Below, piece after piece: positions 53,182-63,599 of a DNA stretch of 64,000 nucleotides (position 1 is its first letter; every line of letters begins with the position of its first letter). Under the pieces are notes generated by a model that was not told the DNA's origin, ran no database searches, and saw only the letters and a program-made list of their open reading frames with translations. Origin of the DNA: Nematopogon swammerdamellus (Eukaryota; Arthropoda; Insecta; Lepidoptera; Adelidae); assembly GCA_946902875.1 (NCBI GenBank), contig OX336355.1:11751347-11815346 (forward strand). Direction: 5' to 3'. The position numbers were made by a program, and so were the translations under genes.

Positions 53182-56100
53182 TGGTAAGAAAATAAAAACA
53201 ATCTTATTGAAAACACAGGCTAGAAATTGTAATAAATTGTAACAATATTGTACGACATATTACTTAATTTGCCAAGATCTTATGTACTGTAATACTCGTA
53301 TACTGCTACTATGACTGCTGGGCAGAGGTGTTCTCAAATTGTCGCCAATGTCTACTGCTTTGTTTCATTACAACCCCTTTCGAAGCCACTCATGTAGGCC
53401 CCTGGTCAGCTGAAGTAAATTCTCTCTGCAAGGATTCGATTGATAGAAGTGTCCGATTCAAAGCAGTCGATTGATAGAAGTGTCCGGGAAGGCCCGAGCT
53501 GGGGCCTACCTCTCTCAGCGCATTAGTCTGGCCATACAAAGGGCTAATGCGCTGAGTGTCTTGGGAACTTTCCCTGGATCGGTCGGTATGGATGAGATTT
53601 TTTATTTATCAACCTGATTTACAGATCTCATTCATATCACTGGTCCAGGGTTGTTCTTTTTTCTTTTATAATGTATAGATTAATGAAATCACTCTGTATG
53701 CTACTTCTAAAACCATATTGCAATAAAGTTTAAAGTAAATTTTTGCACCTCTATGAAATAACTCATGTAGATTGCAAGACTGCTTAACCTATTTTCAATA
53801 TTTTTTTTTTATTTCAGCCGCCCAAGAAAGGTGGCAAGAAGTCAGTGGGTAAGTCTTCAAATGCTCCTTTTATGTTTCATATTCCATTTCTGATGAAACT
53901 TAAAAAGATATGTAAAAACAGAGAAACCAAAATATAAAAAACAAATAAACCAGTGACGGAAATCATGATAAATATATATGTTTTTTTATTTTTCAGCCGT
54001 AATAATCGATGGCGTCGATACATCTGAAATGACAAGAGAGAAGCTTGAGCAGTTCACGCTCAAAGTAAAAGAAGAACTAGACAGAGAGAGAGAAGAGCGC
54101 AATTACTTCCAGCTCGAGCGAGACAAGATCAGAACATTTTGGGAAATTACTAGAAACCAGCTCGATGAAGCCAGAGCAGAACTTAGGAATAGAGAAAGGG
54201 CAACCGAAGAGGCCCAAGAACAAAATGAAGCTCTTCTCGAAACAGAAAAACAAAAAATTAAACACCTGCAATACGAGCAGCAATCTGTAGCTGCCGCACT
54301 CAGGGCAGAAAATCTCGTATCTTTGAAAGCTGCAAAAGAGGAGCACGCTGAGCAAGAAGCAGAATTATTGAAAGATAAAAGATCACTAAGAGCTGAGATG
54401 AGAGAAAACAATCTAGCAGCTCAGGATGAATTGAGAAGGGCTAAACTAGCTCATGCTGAAGAACTACACCTAGCAAGAGCTGCGTTTGAGCAGAGAGCGA
54501 GAGAGATAGAAAGTAAGGCGGAGAAAAAACTTCAGACTACGAAAGTAGAATTGGCGGTGAAACATAGAACGGAGATTGCTGAAGTAGAGGAAAGAAAGAA
54601 TAAACAACTCTCTGATCTTATAAAAGATCACGATAGAGCTTTCACTGATTTGAAGAACTATTATAATGATATCACACTCAACAATTTGGGTAAGTATTTA
54701 CGGGTATATTTGTTAAGTGTTCGTTACATACCAAACAAAGTAACATACACATATGGAAGGCTTTATTTAATACACATATAAAAAATATATTTTACCCGAC
54801 TGCGCGTAGCAAAAAGAAGAGTAATGTTTTATATTATCTAATATCACAGGTGACTAGTGTATACTAATATCCCCCATAGAAATGATTGAAGTTCGTGCAG
54901 TTGAAACATTGTTTTTAAATTCTTAAACATCACCTTATGATTGCCTGACATGGCACCTAGTTCACCCGGTGTTATGGGCTGTCATCGCGGATGTTGTGTA
55001 GGTGATGTAGCTGTAGATGTAGATGTAGATGTCAGTATCCTTAAAAAAATGATTACAGATTTTATGAGTGACGAATGTGTATTTCAATTTACCTAAATCA
55101 ATCACTAAACCTTTCAGGATTAATCAGCAGCTTGAAGCAGCAGATGGAAGAGATGCAAGCGCTGCGCGACAGGGCCGACAAGCTAGCTGCAGATGCGCAA
55201 GCAGAGACGAAGCGTCTAAAGGAACCGTTGGAAAAAGCGCTTGCTGAAAACAAAGAGCTCAGTCGTCAGATGTCGAACTATGATAGGGACAAAGCTGCTC
55301 TTGCTGTAAGTTCTTAAGTCAATCATAAATTATCAATAAATAATCAATAATACTATCAATCCGTAATAATAATTGATATCAATCAATTGTATCAGGGTAT
55401 TATTCAAAATTTCGTGCAATTTTCACATAAATTATAATATTTTTTTTTGGAAACACGGTTGGCTACATCACCTACAACATCCGTGATATCAGCCCATAAC
55501 ACCGGGCGAACTAGGTGCCATGTCAGTGCTTCTCTTCATTTCATGTCGGCTACACTGAACTGGAAGGAAAACGCGAATTATTTATATAGCCGTTTCGACC
55601 GACGTTTCATTCAGTGCGGTGGTATCAACCCGGGCGGGATAAACCCACCTATTAAGGCAAGAAGGGAGAGTTATATTCGTTCAGAGAGATATTTGCCGGT
55701 ACTGTCTGTATCTGCTTATCCGATGATAATGTTTTGCCTCTTACAGAGCAAGACGAAAATTCTGGCGACAGTCGAGAAACAGTACGGAGTGCTCAAGTGG
55801 GAATATGAAGTGTTGCAGTTGAGATTCGACCACATGCAGGCCGATCGTGATGAACTGCGGGCTAAGTGAGACTTTGCACACTTACATCTCACCATAGTTT
55901 CATCACTCCACCGCTCCATCGCTCCGTCGTTGTCTCGCTCCACCGCTCCATCGTTCCACCGCTCGATCGCTCCACCGCTCCACCGCTCCATCGTTCCACC
56001 GCTCCACCGCTCCACCGCTCCATCGCTACATCGCTCCATCGCTCCACCTCTCCACCGCTCCATCGCCCCACCGCTCCACCGCTACACCGCTCCACCGCTA

Positions 56101-57588
56101 TACCGCTCCATTGCTCCACCGCTCTACCGCCCCACCTCTCCACCGCTCCACCGCCCCACCGCTACACCGCTCGACTGCTCCACCGCTCCACCGCCCCACG
56201 CTCCACCGCCCCACCGCCCCACTGCTCCACCTCTCCACCGCTCCATCGCTCCACCGCTCCACCGCTCCATCGCTCCATCGCTACAACGCTCCACCGCTCC
56301 ACCGCCCCACGTTCCACCGCCCCACCGCCCCACCACTCCACCTCTCCACCGCTCCATCGCTACACCGCCCCACCGCTCCACCTCTCCACCGCTCCACCGC
56401 CCCACCGCTCCACCGCTACACCGCTCCACTGCTCCACCGCTCCACCGCTCCACCGCTCCACCGCTCCATCGCTATACCGCAACACCGCTCCACCGCTACA
56501 CCGCTCCATCGCTCCACCGCTCCATCGCTACACCGCTCCACCGCTACACCGCTCCACCGCTACACCGCTCCACCGCTACACCGCTCCACCGCTCCATCGC
56601 TATACCGCTCCACCGCTCCACCGCTACACCGCTCCATCGCTCCACCGCTCCATCGCTACACCGCTCCACCGCTACACCGCTCCACCGCTACACCGCTCCA
56701 CCGCTACACCGCTCCACCGTTCCACCGCTCCACCGCCCCACCGCTCCACCTCTCCATCGCTCCACCGCCCCACCGCTCCACCGCTACACCGCTCCACTGC
56801 TCCACCGCTCAACCGCCCCACGCTCCACCGCCTCACCGTCCCACCGCTCCACCTCTCCACCGCTCCATCGCTCCACCGCTCCACCGCTCCACCGCTCCAC
56901 CGCTCCACCGCTCCATCGCTCCATAGCTCCATCGCTACATCGCTCCATCGCTCCATCGCTCCATCGCTCCATCGCTCCATCGCTCCATCGCTCCATCGCT
57001 CCACCACTGGAGGACCATTGGAGGCTGACCGTGGTTCGGATTCCGCGTAAAGCTCTAGGTCCTTTCCCTGCATACCTTACTAGGTGATACCTACATAAAT
57101 GTAAGTCGTATAACAATGCAATCTGTCTGATGATGGAACCGGAAGGTGGCACAGGATCTCTGTAACAAAACGACTTAACCCCATCGAATTTGGGCTCGTT
57201 TAATTTAAATTCAAAGTACTCTGGCCTTAGGTGACGTTTTTGCCATCATACAATACTACAAAGTACAAAATATATAAACGTAAAAAAAATAAAACAAGCT
57301 TCCATATTTATAAAAATGAAATAAAAATTTAAAAATAAATTTATTCTTGTTGGAAACAAGCAATTTTCTCCATTGTTTACAGTTTCCAAATAAAAGCGTG
57401 TTACATTCGACAGCAGGAGAGAAAAAGAGCATTTTATTTGAAAACTGTAAAAAATGGAGAAAATTGCTTGTTTTCAATTGGAATAAATTTATTTTTCACT
57501 TGTTAGTTCATTATTATCAATATAAATGATAGTTTTTTTTTACGTTTATTTTTTTATATTCAATTATCTCAAAACAAGGTGAGGGAGG

Positions 57589-57626
<38 letters not shown>

Positions 57627-60049
57627 AAGAGGGTGTGTGTGTGTGTGGATCTATTGTCTACGTAACTACAAGAAGAGCGATGTCGCTGACTGCAGATTCT
57701 CGCGAGCGGTGCACGAGGTGCAGCAGCGTGCGGCGCTGAAGACCGCCGTGCTAGAGTCCCGCCTCGAGAGTATGGAGGGGAGGGATCTGCTGCCGACACA
57801 GCTGCACGTTAGTTCACCATCTATAAGGTCTTTCAGGATAGACTTGAGAAACTTCAGGAATAGAAAGTACTCATTATTAGAAGGAAATAATCCTTATCAC
57901 TCAAATAGAAATTCCGTATTTTTTTTTACATACAAAAATTGAAAATTGTAATAAAAACTCGATGGACAGTGAGATTTGGCAACAGTGCTGTGCTGTGTAC
58001 AGGGAGTGCAATGACCTAGCCAGTCCCCTTTTTCTTTTGATGCCATTCTAATTTAAGTGTTTGGCATTTACTTACATGAAGTTACATTCTACTAGTTAAG
58101 CATGTAAGTTAGTCATTTTATGTTTATTTAATAAAGGCGGACCAAAGCTCGATGAAACGATTTTCACCAAAAAGTACTATAAAATGACTGAATTTGGGAA
58201 AACGTTTCAGAGCTTTTCGTCTTCAAATATGGACTCCTTTCGAACCCTGAAGTTACAAAACCGTATCCTGCAACAGCCTGTATACCATCGAATTTTTATA
58301 CTTTTTTTTATTGAAAGCGAGACATGTGGCGTTCAGTCACCCATAAGGTGGAACTTTTAACTACTATGGAACGCTCTTCCTGCCCACATATTTCCCCCCA
58401 AGTACAGTCTCGACTCCTTCAAGAGAAGCGTGAATAGGCACCTGTCAGGCCGGCATTGCATTCGCGACCCCCGCGTACGACCGAATGTCCATGGGCGTCG
58501 TTAGCCACCTTATGGGTGAGTCTGCGATACATGTCGCGCTTTCTATAAAAAAAAAATGTGTCTAACGACGCCAATGTGACATTCGGTCGTATGCGGGGTT
58601 GCGAATACCATGCCATTCACGCCCCTCTTGCTTGATGGACCCGAGACTGTACTTAGGGGGAAAATATAATATGGGCAGGGAGAGCGTTCCAGAGTTTACC
58701 GGTTCTGTAGAGGAAAGATCTGCAGAACCAGTGAGTACGCAACCGCGGTGGGTCCAGCGGGTAGGGAATTAGGGATGCAAACCCTGCCCAGTGCGGGAAT
58801 GGAGATGCCGTTTAGGAGCTGTCTGTAGGCTGACATATAGACAGACGGACAAGCGGACGGACACCTGACTGATTTTATAGGATCCTTCAGCATCGCTGGC
58901 TTAGGAAAAATTTATGAAAAAAAAATAATTATTCAATAATTTTTGTAATTTGTGTTATTTATTAAAGTATAAAACAGAATATATTATTAATAGGTACACT
59001 CTATGCCACTAAACGTGGGGCAAGGGCGGGGTTGTTGCCTTAGGCAATTTCCTCCGGTCAAACCGGTGGATCTACATGAAAGTATGCTGTCATCTTATCG
59101 TATAGGATAATGTTAGGCAGGTATCCCCATGCCTCGGATGACGGATCCGTAGTACCTGCTTACTAACTGGAAAGGACTCATTGACTTACGTATTACTAGT
59201 CTATCTGTGATATGACCACAATAAAATTCATTTGCAGGAAATCTTGCGAATGCGAGACATGCAAGTGGAAGACCTCCGCTATGAAGCAGCGCGCCTGCGA
59301 AAAGCCCACGACGATCTTCTGGCGACTTACGAAGCCAAGCTGGCTAAACTTGGAGTCCCGGTCACTGAGCTCGGATTCAAGTCAGTATTTTCATACACGT
59401 CCAAACCGCCATCTATCGGTCAGCGCTTTAATTTCTGTTGCTTAATTTCTGCGCAGCGCCATCTATGTAAATAATTTGTACTTTTTAGCAAATTAGAAAC
59501 AACATTGATGCGCAGCGCCATCTATGCTTAAGCTTTCGAACAAATTCGAATAACGGTGTCCTTCGTGTCGTGGTGGCGTTTGAAAGCTGTTGCTACATAG
59601 ATTGAATTATTTATATAGTTTTGAATTTGTTATTACTTGTTATCTACTTTGTAACATTTTTTAAAGTATTATAATTATTTTGTAATATATTTTAGTAACT
59701 CATTCTATTTATGTTTTAAAATTACCATGGTTATTCGTCCACAATGTATTTCGTAATTAGGTATTTGTAATCGTATCAAAATTATTCAAAATCCAATGTT
59801 TACAATTTGCTTCTCGCACTAGGTATGCGCTTAGGTATTATAGAAGTATGAGCACATCTGTATTCTACTTCAGCCATTGTTATTTCAGACGGAAGCGCAC
59901 AGATGGCGCTAATAAAAATAGTTTTTATTTTATACTAAGATTGTTTTGGTTTGTTTTGTTTCAGGCCCTTGAAGGCTGTGGCTATAGATGGCGGCGTTGC
60001 ACCGGTCATTGGACAAGCGCCAGCCGGACTCGTTGCCAAAAATAAATAA
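53182..60049 (+). CDS. GAS8: GAS8 / DRC4 homolog, nexin-dynein regulatory complex subunit (8 exons)
   Basis: DRC4/GAS8 is a coiled-coil core subunit of the nexin-dynein regulatory complex, which links outer doublets and controls dynein in motile axonemes. Exons are 53182-53184 (ATG only), 53818-53848, 53997-54689, 55118-55305, 55747-55865, 57696-57807, 59238-59380 and 59965-60049. All have GT/AG borders and matching phases, giving 457 residues; human GAS8 has 478. The N-terminus is basic (PPKKGGKKS). The family signature ELDREREERNYFQLERDKI follows, then nearly continuous heptads rich in E, K and R. NYYNDITLNNL ends exon 3, a WEYEVLQLRFD segment is in exon 5, and YEAKL..LGVP..ELGFKPL spans exons 7-8. 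AATAAA overlaps the stop codon and recurs at 60170. Introns 1, 4, 5 and 6 contain repeats, including a 1.1-kb minisatellite in intron 5. The donor of exon 7 (GTCAGT) is non-optimal. Confidence 0.93.
53315..53590 (+). pseudogene. Diverged REL-endonuclease LINE C-terminus in GAS8 intron 1
   Basis: TTPFEATHVGPWSAEVNSLC and, in another frame, GAYLSQRISLAIQRANALSV then LGTF match the C-terminal phrases GPWSSEAK and RVSLAIQRGNAASVLGTF of the copies at 5469 and 51370, but are distinctly diverged and frameshifted. Confidence 0.6.
54944..55049 (+). repeat. SINE-A tail fragment with GTAGAT expansion, GAS8 intron 3
   Basis: GACATGGCACCTAGTTCACC.. GGATGTTGTGTAGGTGATGT, then GTAGATGTAGATGTAGATGT and CCTTAAAAAAA. 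A small hexamer expansion lies inside the SINE tail. Confidence 0.65.
55440..55668 (-). repeat. SINE-A copy, truncated, GAS8 intron 4
   Basis: Poly-T, GGAAACACGGTTGGCTACAT.. to GGTGGTATCAACCCGGGCGG. The head is lost. Confidence 0.75.
55900..57010 (+). repeat. 1.1-kb minisatellite of CACCGCTC units in GAS8 intron 5
   Basis: About 138 units of an 8-bp motif (CACCGCTC, CATCGCTC, CACCGCTA, CACCGCCC). Variant units cluster: CTACACCG in the middle, CATCGCTC at the end (56935-57000). Longer sub-blocks such as CCCCACGCTCCACCGCC recur near 56190, 56310 and 56815, showing higher-order duplication. It begins about 35 bp after the exon 5 donor. No stop codon can occur in the unit on either strand, so long frames are spurious. 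Confidence 0.95.
57010..57092 (+). repeat. SINE-A head fragment (5S/tRNA-like end)
   Basis: TTGGAGGCTGACCGTGGTTC.. GGATTCCGCGTAAAG.. CTTACTAGGTG matches the head region of the 19391 copy. Confidence 0.6.
57331..57496. mobile_element. Hairpin MITE in GAS8 intron 5
   Basis: Arms AAAAATAAATTTATTCTTGT.. ACAAGCAATTTTCTCCATTG.. and inverse, about 70 bp each with a few mismatches. Confidence 0.6.
57585..57650 (+). repeat. (GT)n(GA)n(GT)n microsatellite 45 bp before GAS8 exon 6
   Basis: GTGTGTGTGTGT then GAGAGAGAGAGA then GTGTGTGTGTGT blocks. Confidence 0.9.
58362..58548 (+). pseudogene. 3' end of the 41863-type LINE, GAS8 intron 6
   Basis: TGGAACGCTCTTCCTGCCCA.. CCGAATGTCCATGGGCGTCG.. to poly-A; same family as the intact LINE. 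Confidence 0.75.
58555..58740 (-). pseudogene. 3' end of the 41863-type LINE, opposite orientation
   Basis: GTGTCTAACGACGCC.. to GGTTCTGTAGAGGAAAGATC, the reverse complement of the LINE C-terminus. It abuts the previous copy tail-to-tail across one A-run. Confidence 0.75.
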
Positions 60050-60507
60050 TACAATTTTATTATTTATGTATACAATGTTTATTCCAATATTTATAAAAAT
60101 CATGACTCACTTCCTTCCGTATATTTTTTCGATTTCTTTATATAAGGTAGGTAAGTATTATGATGCCAAAATAAAGTACTTATTAAATTGATATTAATTT
60201 ATTTACTTGTATATGTACCTACTTAAAATCAATGGTACCTACTAATTTGTATGCAGAAAATTATATGTGATAGATACCATGGTGATTCCATGGAAAAAAA
60301 TATTTTGTTGCAAATAATAGCCTAATTCAAAAAAACATGTATAGTATGTCTTTCCTTTCATCGCAGATTGAAATCTACGATAGTACCTACATACTTCAAT
60401 TTTTAAAACTTCGATTAATTTCACATCGTTGTCCATAACGCCCTCTGTCGGAGAGTAGAGGAGGTTGTCATTTGATTAGCTTTGGAATTAGTGAGCAGAC
60501 TCGCAAA

Positions 60508-60568
60508 GTAGACTCAGCCCATAAAACAGGGGTGAACTAGGTGCCATGTCAGTGCTCCCCTTCATTTC
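60508..60568 (-). repeat. SINE-A fragment
   Basis: TCAGCCCATAAAACAGGGGT.. GGTGCCATGTCAGTGC. Confidence 0.55.
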
Positions 60569-60885
60569 ATATTACATGTAACAGCTAACACGGAAAATAC
60601 TAGAACGCGCATCGAAATGTGTCGAAATGATGAAATAAAAGTGCACATAGACGAAATTTAAACTTTTTGAAAACACGATGAAAAAAAAACACGAAAATGC
60701 CTCTGAACTTATTTATAAAAACCTATTGGACGTAACATAACCAAAGTAAGGTTTTGGAAACAATAAAATACTATGTCGTTATCTTTTTATTTTTTTGCAC
60801 TAAATAAATACCAAATTTTAGCTTACGCCACAATTTTTTTTTTGTACTTATAGCGCGACCTGTGGCTTCGTTTCACCTACAAGTA
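60569..60885. other. AT-rich spacer downstream of GAS8
   Basis: No gene or repeat recognised. Confidence 0.3.
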
Positions 60886-61025
60886 GGTGTCTAACGATGC
60901 CCATGGACATTCTGTGATGCACGGGGATTGCGAATGCCATGCCGGCCTGACAGGAGCCTTTTCACGCCCCTTTTGAAAGACCCCAGGCTGTACTTGGGAG
61001 GAAATATCCTTCCGGCCGCTGGTTG
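60886..61025 (-). pseudogene. 3' end of the 41863-type LINE, third fragment
   Basis: GGTGTCTAACGATGCCCATG.. CATGCCGGCCTGACAGG.. TTTTGAAAGACCCCAGGCTG, the reverse complement of the LINE end. Confidence 0.7.
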
Positions 61026-61533
61026 CGGTAGAAGAATGTTTATTCTTTTTTCGAAACTGGTTACAAAGCGAGAATTTAATAATTATTTCGTAACTGGCTT
61101 CAATAAGTGAATATTTTTATTATTTTCTGGAAAACAAATACTTACAGAGCGGGAATCTCTTTTCTCTTCAAAAATAAAATAAAATGTTTAGATTTAAAAT
61201 TAAGTATATTAGGGTTTAAATAACTGTTTTTCTTCTACTAAACAAAATTAGAATTTTATTATCTATTTTTAACAAATCTTAAAAACAACTTACACTAAAA
61301 TGAAAAATAAAATGGTGAAATAATTTTCAGGCAATATCCAACCGAAATTTCATTTTTGTTTAATTCTTGTGTCGTAGATCTAATTTCATCATCGATCTTA
61401 GTATAATTTTGGCTCTTCTTATTTTTTTTTAAATAGGTTGTCTACTATAATCTCTTTTTTTAATATGTCGAGGACTTGAGGAAGAGTTGGCTTTCTACGT
61501 CATACCTGCCTTTTACCATTTCGCGGTCATTAC
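61026..61533. other. AT-rich spacer
   Basis: No gene or repeat recognised. Confidence 0.3.
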
Positions 61534-62036
61534 CAAGCCGGTCGGCGTGTAGGTACCAATGAGTTTTTTCTGACGAAAAAAATTACGTGCATACCTAAAC
61601 CTGTACCCTAATCACGAGATTTAACCTACTACGCTACGTTACGCTACGCCGTGTTCTCCGCATCATTTTGTATGGAGAAACGAAGTTCACAAATCTATCA
61701 CTAGAGGCGCTGCTCCGTTTCTCCATACAAAATGATGCGGAGAACACGGCGTAGCGGGCGTAGCGTAGTAGGTTAAATCTCGTGATTAGGGTACTGCTGC
61801 TTCACCGTTCGGAACCGGTGTAAAACTGTAGGTCCCTTCCCTTGCCCCTTCACTAGGTGGTAGGCTCAAATTGTAGCAGACTGGGTTGATACCACCGTAC
61901 TGGATTTAAAATGGCCGCATAGCAACCTTGGTTGTGTTCTCCTCTAGTCCAGTATAGCCAGCAATCCAGGAAAGTCTCCGGTATTGCACCTACCTTCTCG
62001 GAGGTGAACCACCCATACCGGATTACATAAAAAAAT
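61534..62036 (+). repeat. SINE-B copy interrupted by a hairpin MITE
   Basis: 61534-61603 (CCGGTCGGCGTG.. ACGTGCATACCTAAACCTG) and 61794-62036 (CTGCTGCTTCACCGTTCGGA.. to poly-A) are contiguous in other SINE-B copies. Here a 190-bp MITE separates them. Confidence 0.8.
61604..61793. mobile_element. Hairpin MITE with CTG duplication, copy 1
   Basis: Starts TACCCTAATCACGAGATTTA and ends with its inverse. The arms are nearly perfect over about 85 bp (GTGTTCTCCGCATCATTTTG..), with tandem GCTAC blocks. Comparison with intact SINE-B shows the insertion duplicated CTG (61601-61603 and 61794-61796). Confidence 0.8.
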
Positions 62037-62274
62037 ATTCATTAAATTTATCCACGGACGTCAGACAGCCACAAAATAAAATATGTAATTTGACAAATTT
62101 CTAGAGACAGCTCTCACGTTGCTTGTTAATACCAAGTCTTGTCAGATAATAAATTTTGCAGACTAATTAATGCAAAATGTCATAATTAGTGACCGAGAGA
62201 CTTGCGTATAGGTAGGTATACGTACCTATACACTCTCTACAGATACTTACTCCGTCTGCTATTTTTAAAGAACT

Positions 62275-62370
62275 CTGAAATGAAATGAAATGAAAATATA
62301 CTTTATTGCACAAAAAGTGACAAAAGGCGGACTTAAAGCCTAAGGTCATTATCTGCCAATCTTACCTGGG
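62275..62370. repeat. Family-E-like retroelement end
   Basis: TATACTTTATTGCACAAAAA.. AAAGGCGGACTTAAAGCCTA. Confidence 0.5.
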
Positions 62371-62710
62371 ATTGTGAGTAGAGTAGATGGGTAGTGCGGA
62401 AAATTAAATGATAGATTTTTTATTTTTTTTATGAGTATATAAATAATCAATAAAACATAGATAATAGTAATAATATACAACTAAATACATTCGTGACATA
62501 TATACATACAAGTTCAAAAGTATATACATAATACACAATATAAACAAATACAAATACATACATACATACATATATACCTAATGCAGTTTCTAAACAAGCG
62601 ATAACACACATGGAGACATTATGGGTTTTTACTCTCTATGCAATGCAATCACAAGGTGTACGAACAGAATACACAGACGAACAGACATACATAAACATAC
62701 ACACATACCA
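62371..62710. other. AT-rich spacer with ATAC repeats
   Basis: Short ATAC tandem near 62553-62575; no gene. Confidence 0.35.
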
Positions 62711-62990
62711 TCACTCTGTACCCCAACAAACGGGGCAAGCTGAGTAATCTGTGCTGTGAAGAACTCTTTAGAGCGCAACACCGGCCACCACGCTTAGCAA
62801 AGTAATAGGACAAGATTACAAGTAGCAAGTAGGTAACTACTGCGTGACTTTGGAAGGACCGTGCCAAGGTTAGAGATGGCAATCCTGTCCCTCTTTAGCA
62901 CGTCATCTTGTCCGTATCCCTAAGTCAGAATTTACGACATGTACGAGGAGATATGCAGTGGGCGTATTCTTTTTAAAAACTATCTCCACA
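62711..62990 (-). repeat. Repeat family C, copy 4
   Basis: Reverse complement of copies 1-3: AAGCTGAGTAATCTGTGCTG.. GGACCGTGCCAAGG.. GCAGTGGGCGTATTC. Confidence 0.6.
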
Positions 62991-63061
62991 TCACATAGTA
63001 CGGACAGACAATAACGATGAAACTATGAGTATAAAACCTTCTAGTTGGTTAACTCTAGAAC

Positions 63062-63192
63062 ATGTCAGTCAGTCAGCGTGTAAGCGTTTACTGCTGGACA
63101 TACGCCTCTCCAATTTTCCTCCAGTTCTCCCAGCCTTCAGCGGTACGGAACCACTGCTTTCCGTCGACGTGTCGTCGTCCCACCTGGCGGGT
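63062..63192 (-). pseudogene. RTE-type LINE 3' end
   Basis: On the minus strand AGCAGTGGTTCCGTACCGCT.. GGAGAGGCGTATGTCCAGCA.. TGACTGACTGAC matches 14320-14412. Confidence 0.6.
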
Positions 63193-63214
63193 GGGAGAAG
63201 TGTTTCAGATTCTG

Positions 63215-63409
63215 TACCCTGATCACGAGATTTAACCTACACCGCGTACAACGCTACGCCGTGTTCTCCGCATAATATTGTATGGAGAAACGAAGTTCGC
63301 AAATCTATCACTAGAGGCGCTGCTCCGTTTCTCTATACAAAATGATGCGGAGAACACGGCGGAGGGGTAGCGTAATGCGCGGTGTAGGTTAAATCTCGTG
63401 ATTAGGGTA
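63215..63409. mobile_element. Hairpin MITE, copy 2
   Basis: Same termini and arms as 61604-61793. Flanked by CTG (63212-63214) and CAG (63410-63412). Confidence 0.8.
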
Positions 63410-63412
63410 CAG

Positions 63413-63596
63413 TACCCTAATCACGAGATTTAACCTACTACGCTACGCCGTGTTCTCCGCATCATTTTGCATGGAGAAACGAAGTTCGCAAATATATCAC
63501 TAGAGACGCAGCTCCGTTTCTCCATACAAAATGATGCGGAGAACACGGCGGCGTAGCGTAGCGTAGCGTAGTAGGTTAAATCTTGTGATTAGGGTA
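63413..63596. mobile_element. Hairpin MITE, copy 3, immediately adjacent
   Basis: Separated from copy 2 only by CAG and followed by CAG (63597-63599). The right arm has extra GCGTA units. Confidence 0.8.
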
Positions 63597-63599
63597 CAG

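Noticed and set aside
55866..57087. Long reading frames (394, 385 and 271 codons) full of APPLHRST repeats, and similar minus-strand frames
   Set aside because: They come from an 8-bp minisatellite that cannot create stop codons in any frame. They overlap each other and lie in a GAS8 intron.
61604..63596. Rho-independent terminators (strong hairpins)
   Set aside because: The genome is eukaryotic and the hairpins are MITEs with target duplications.
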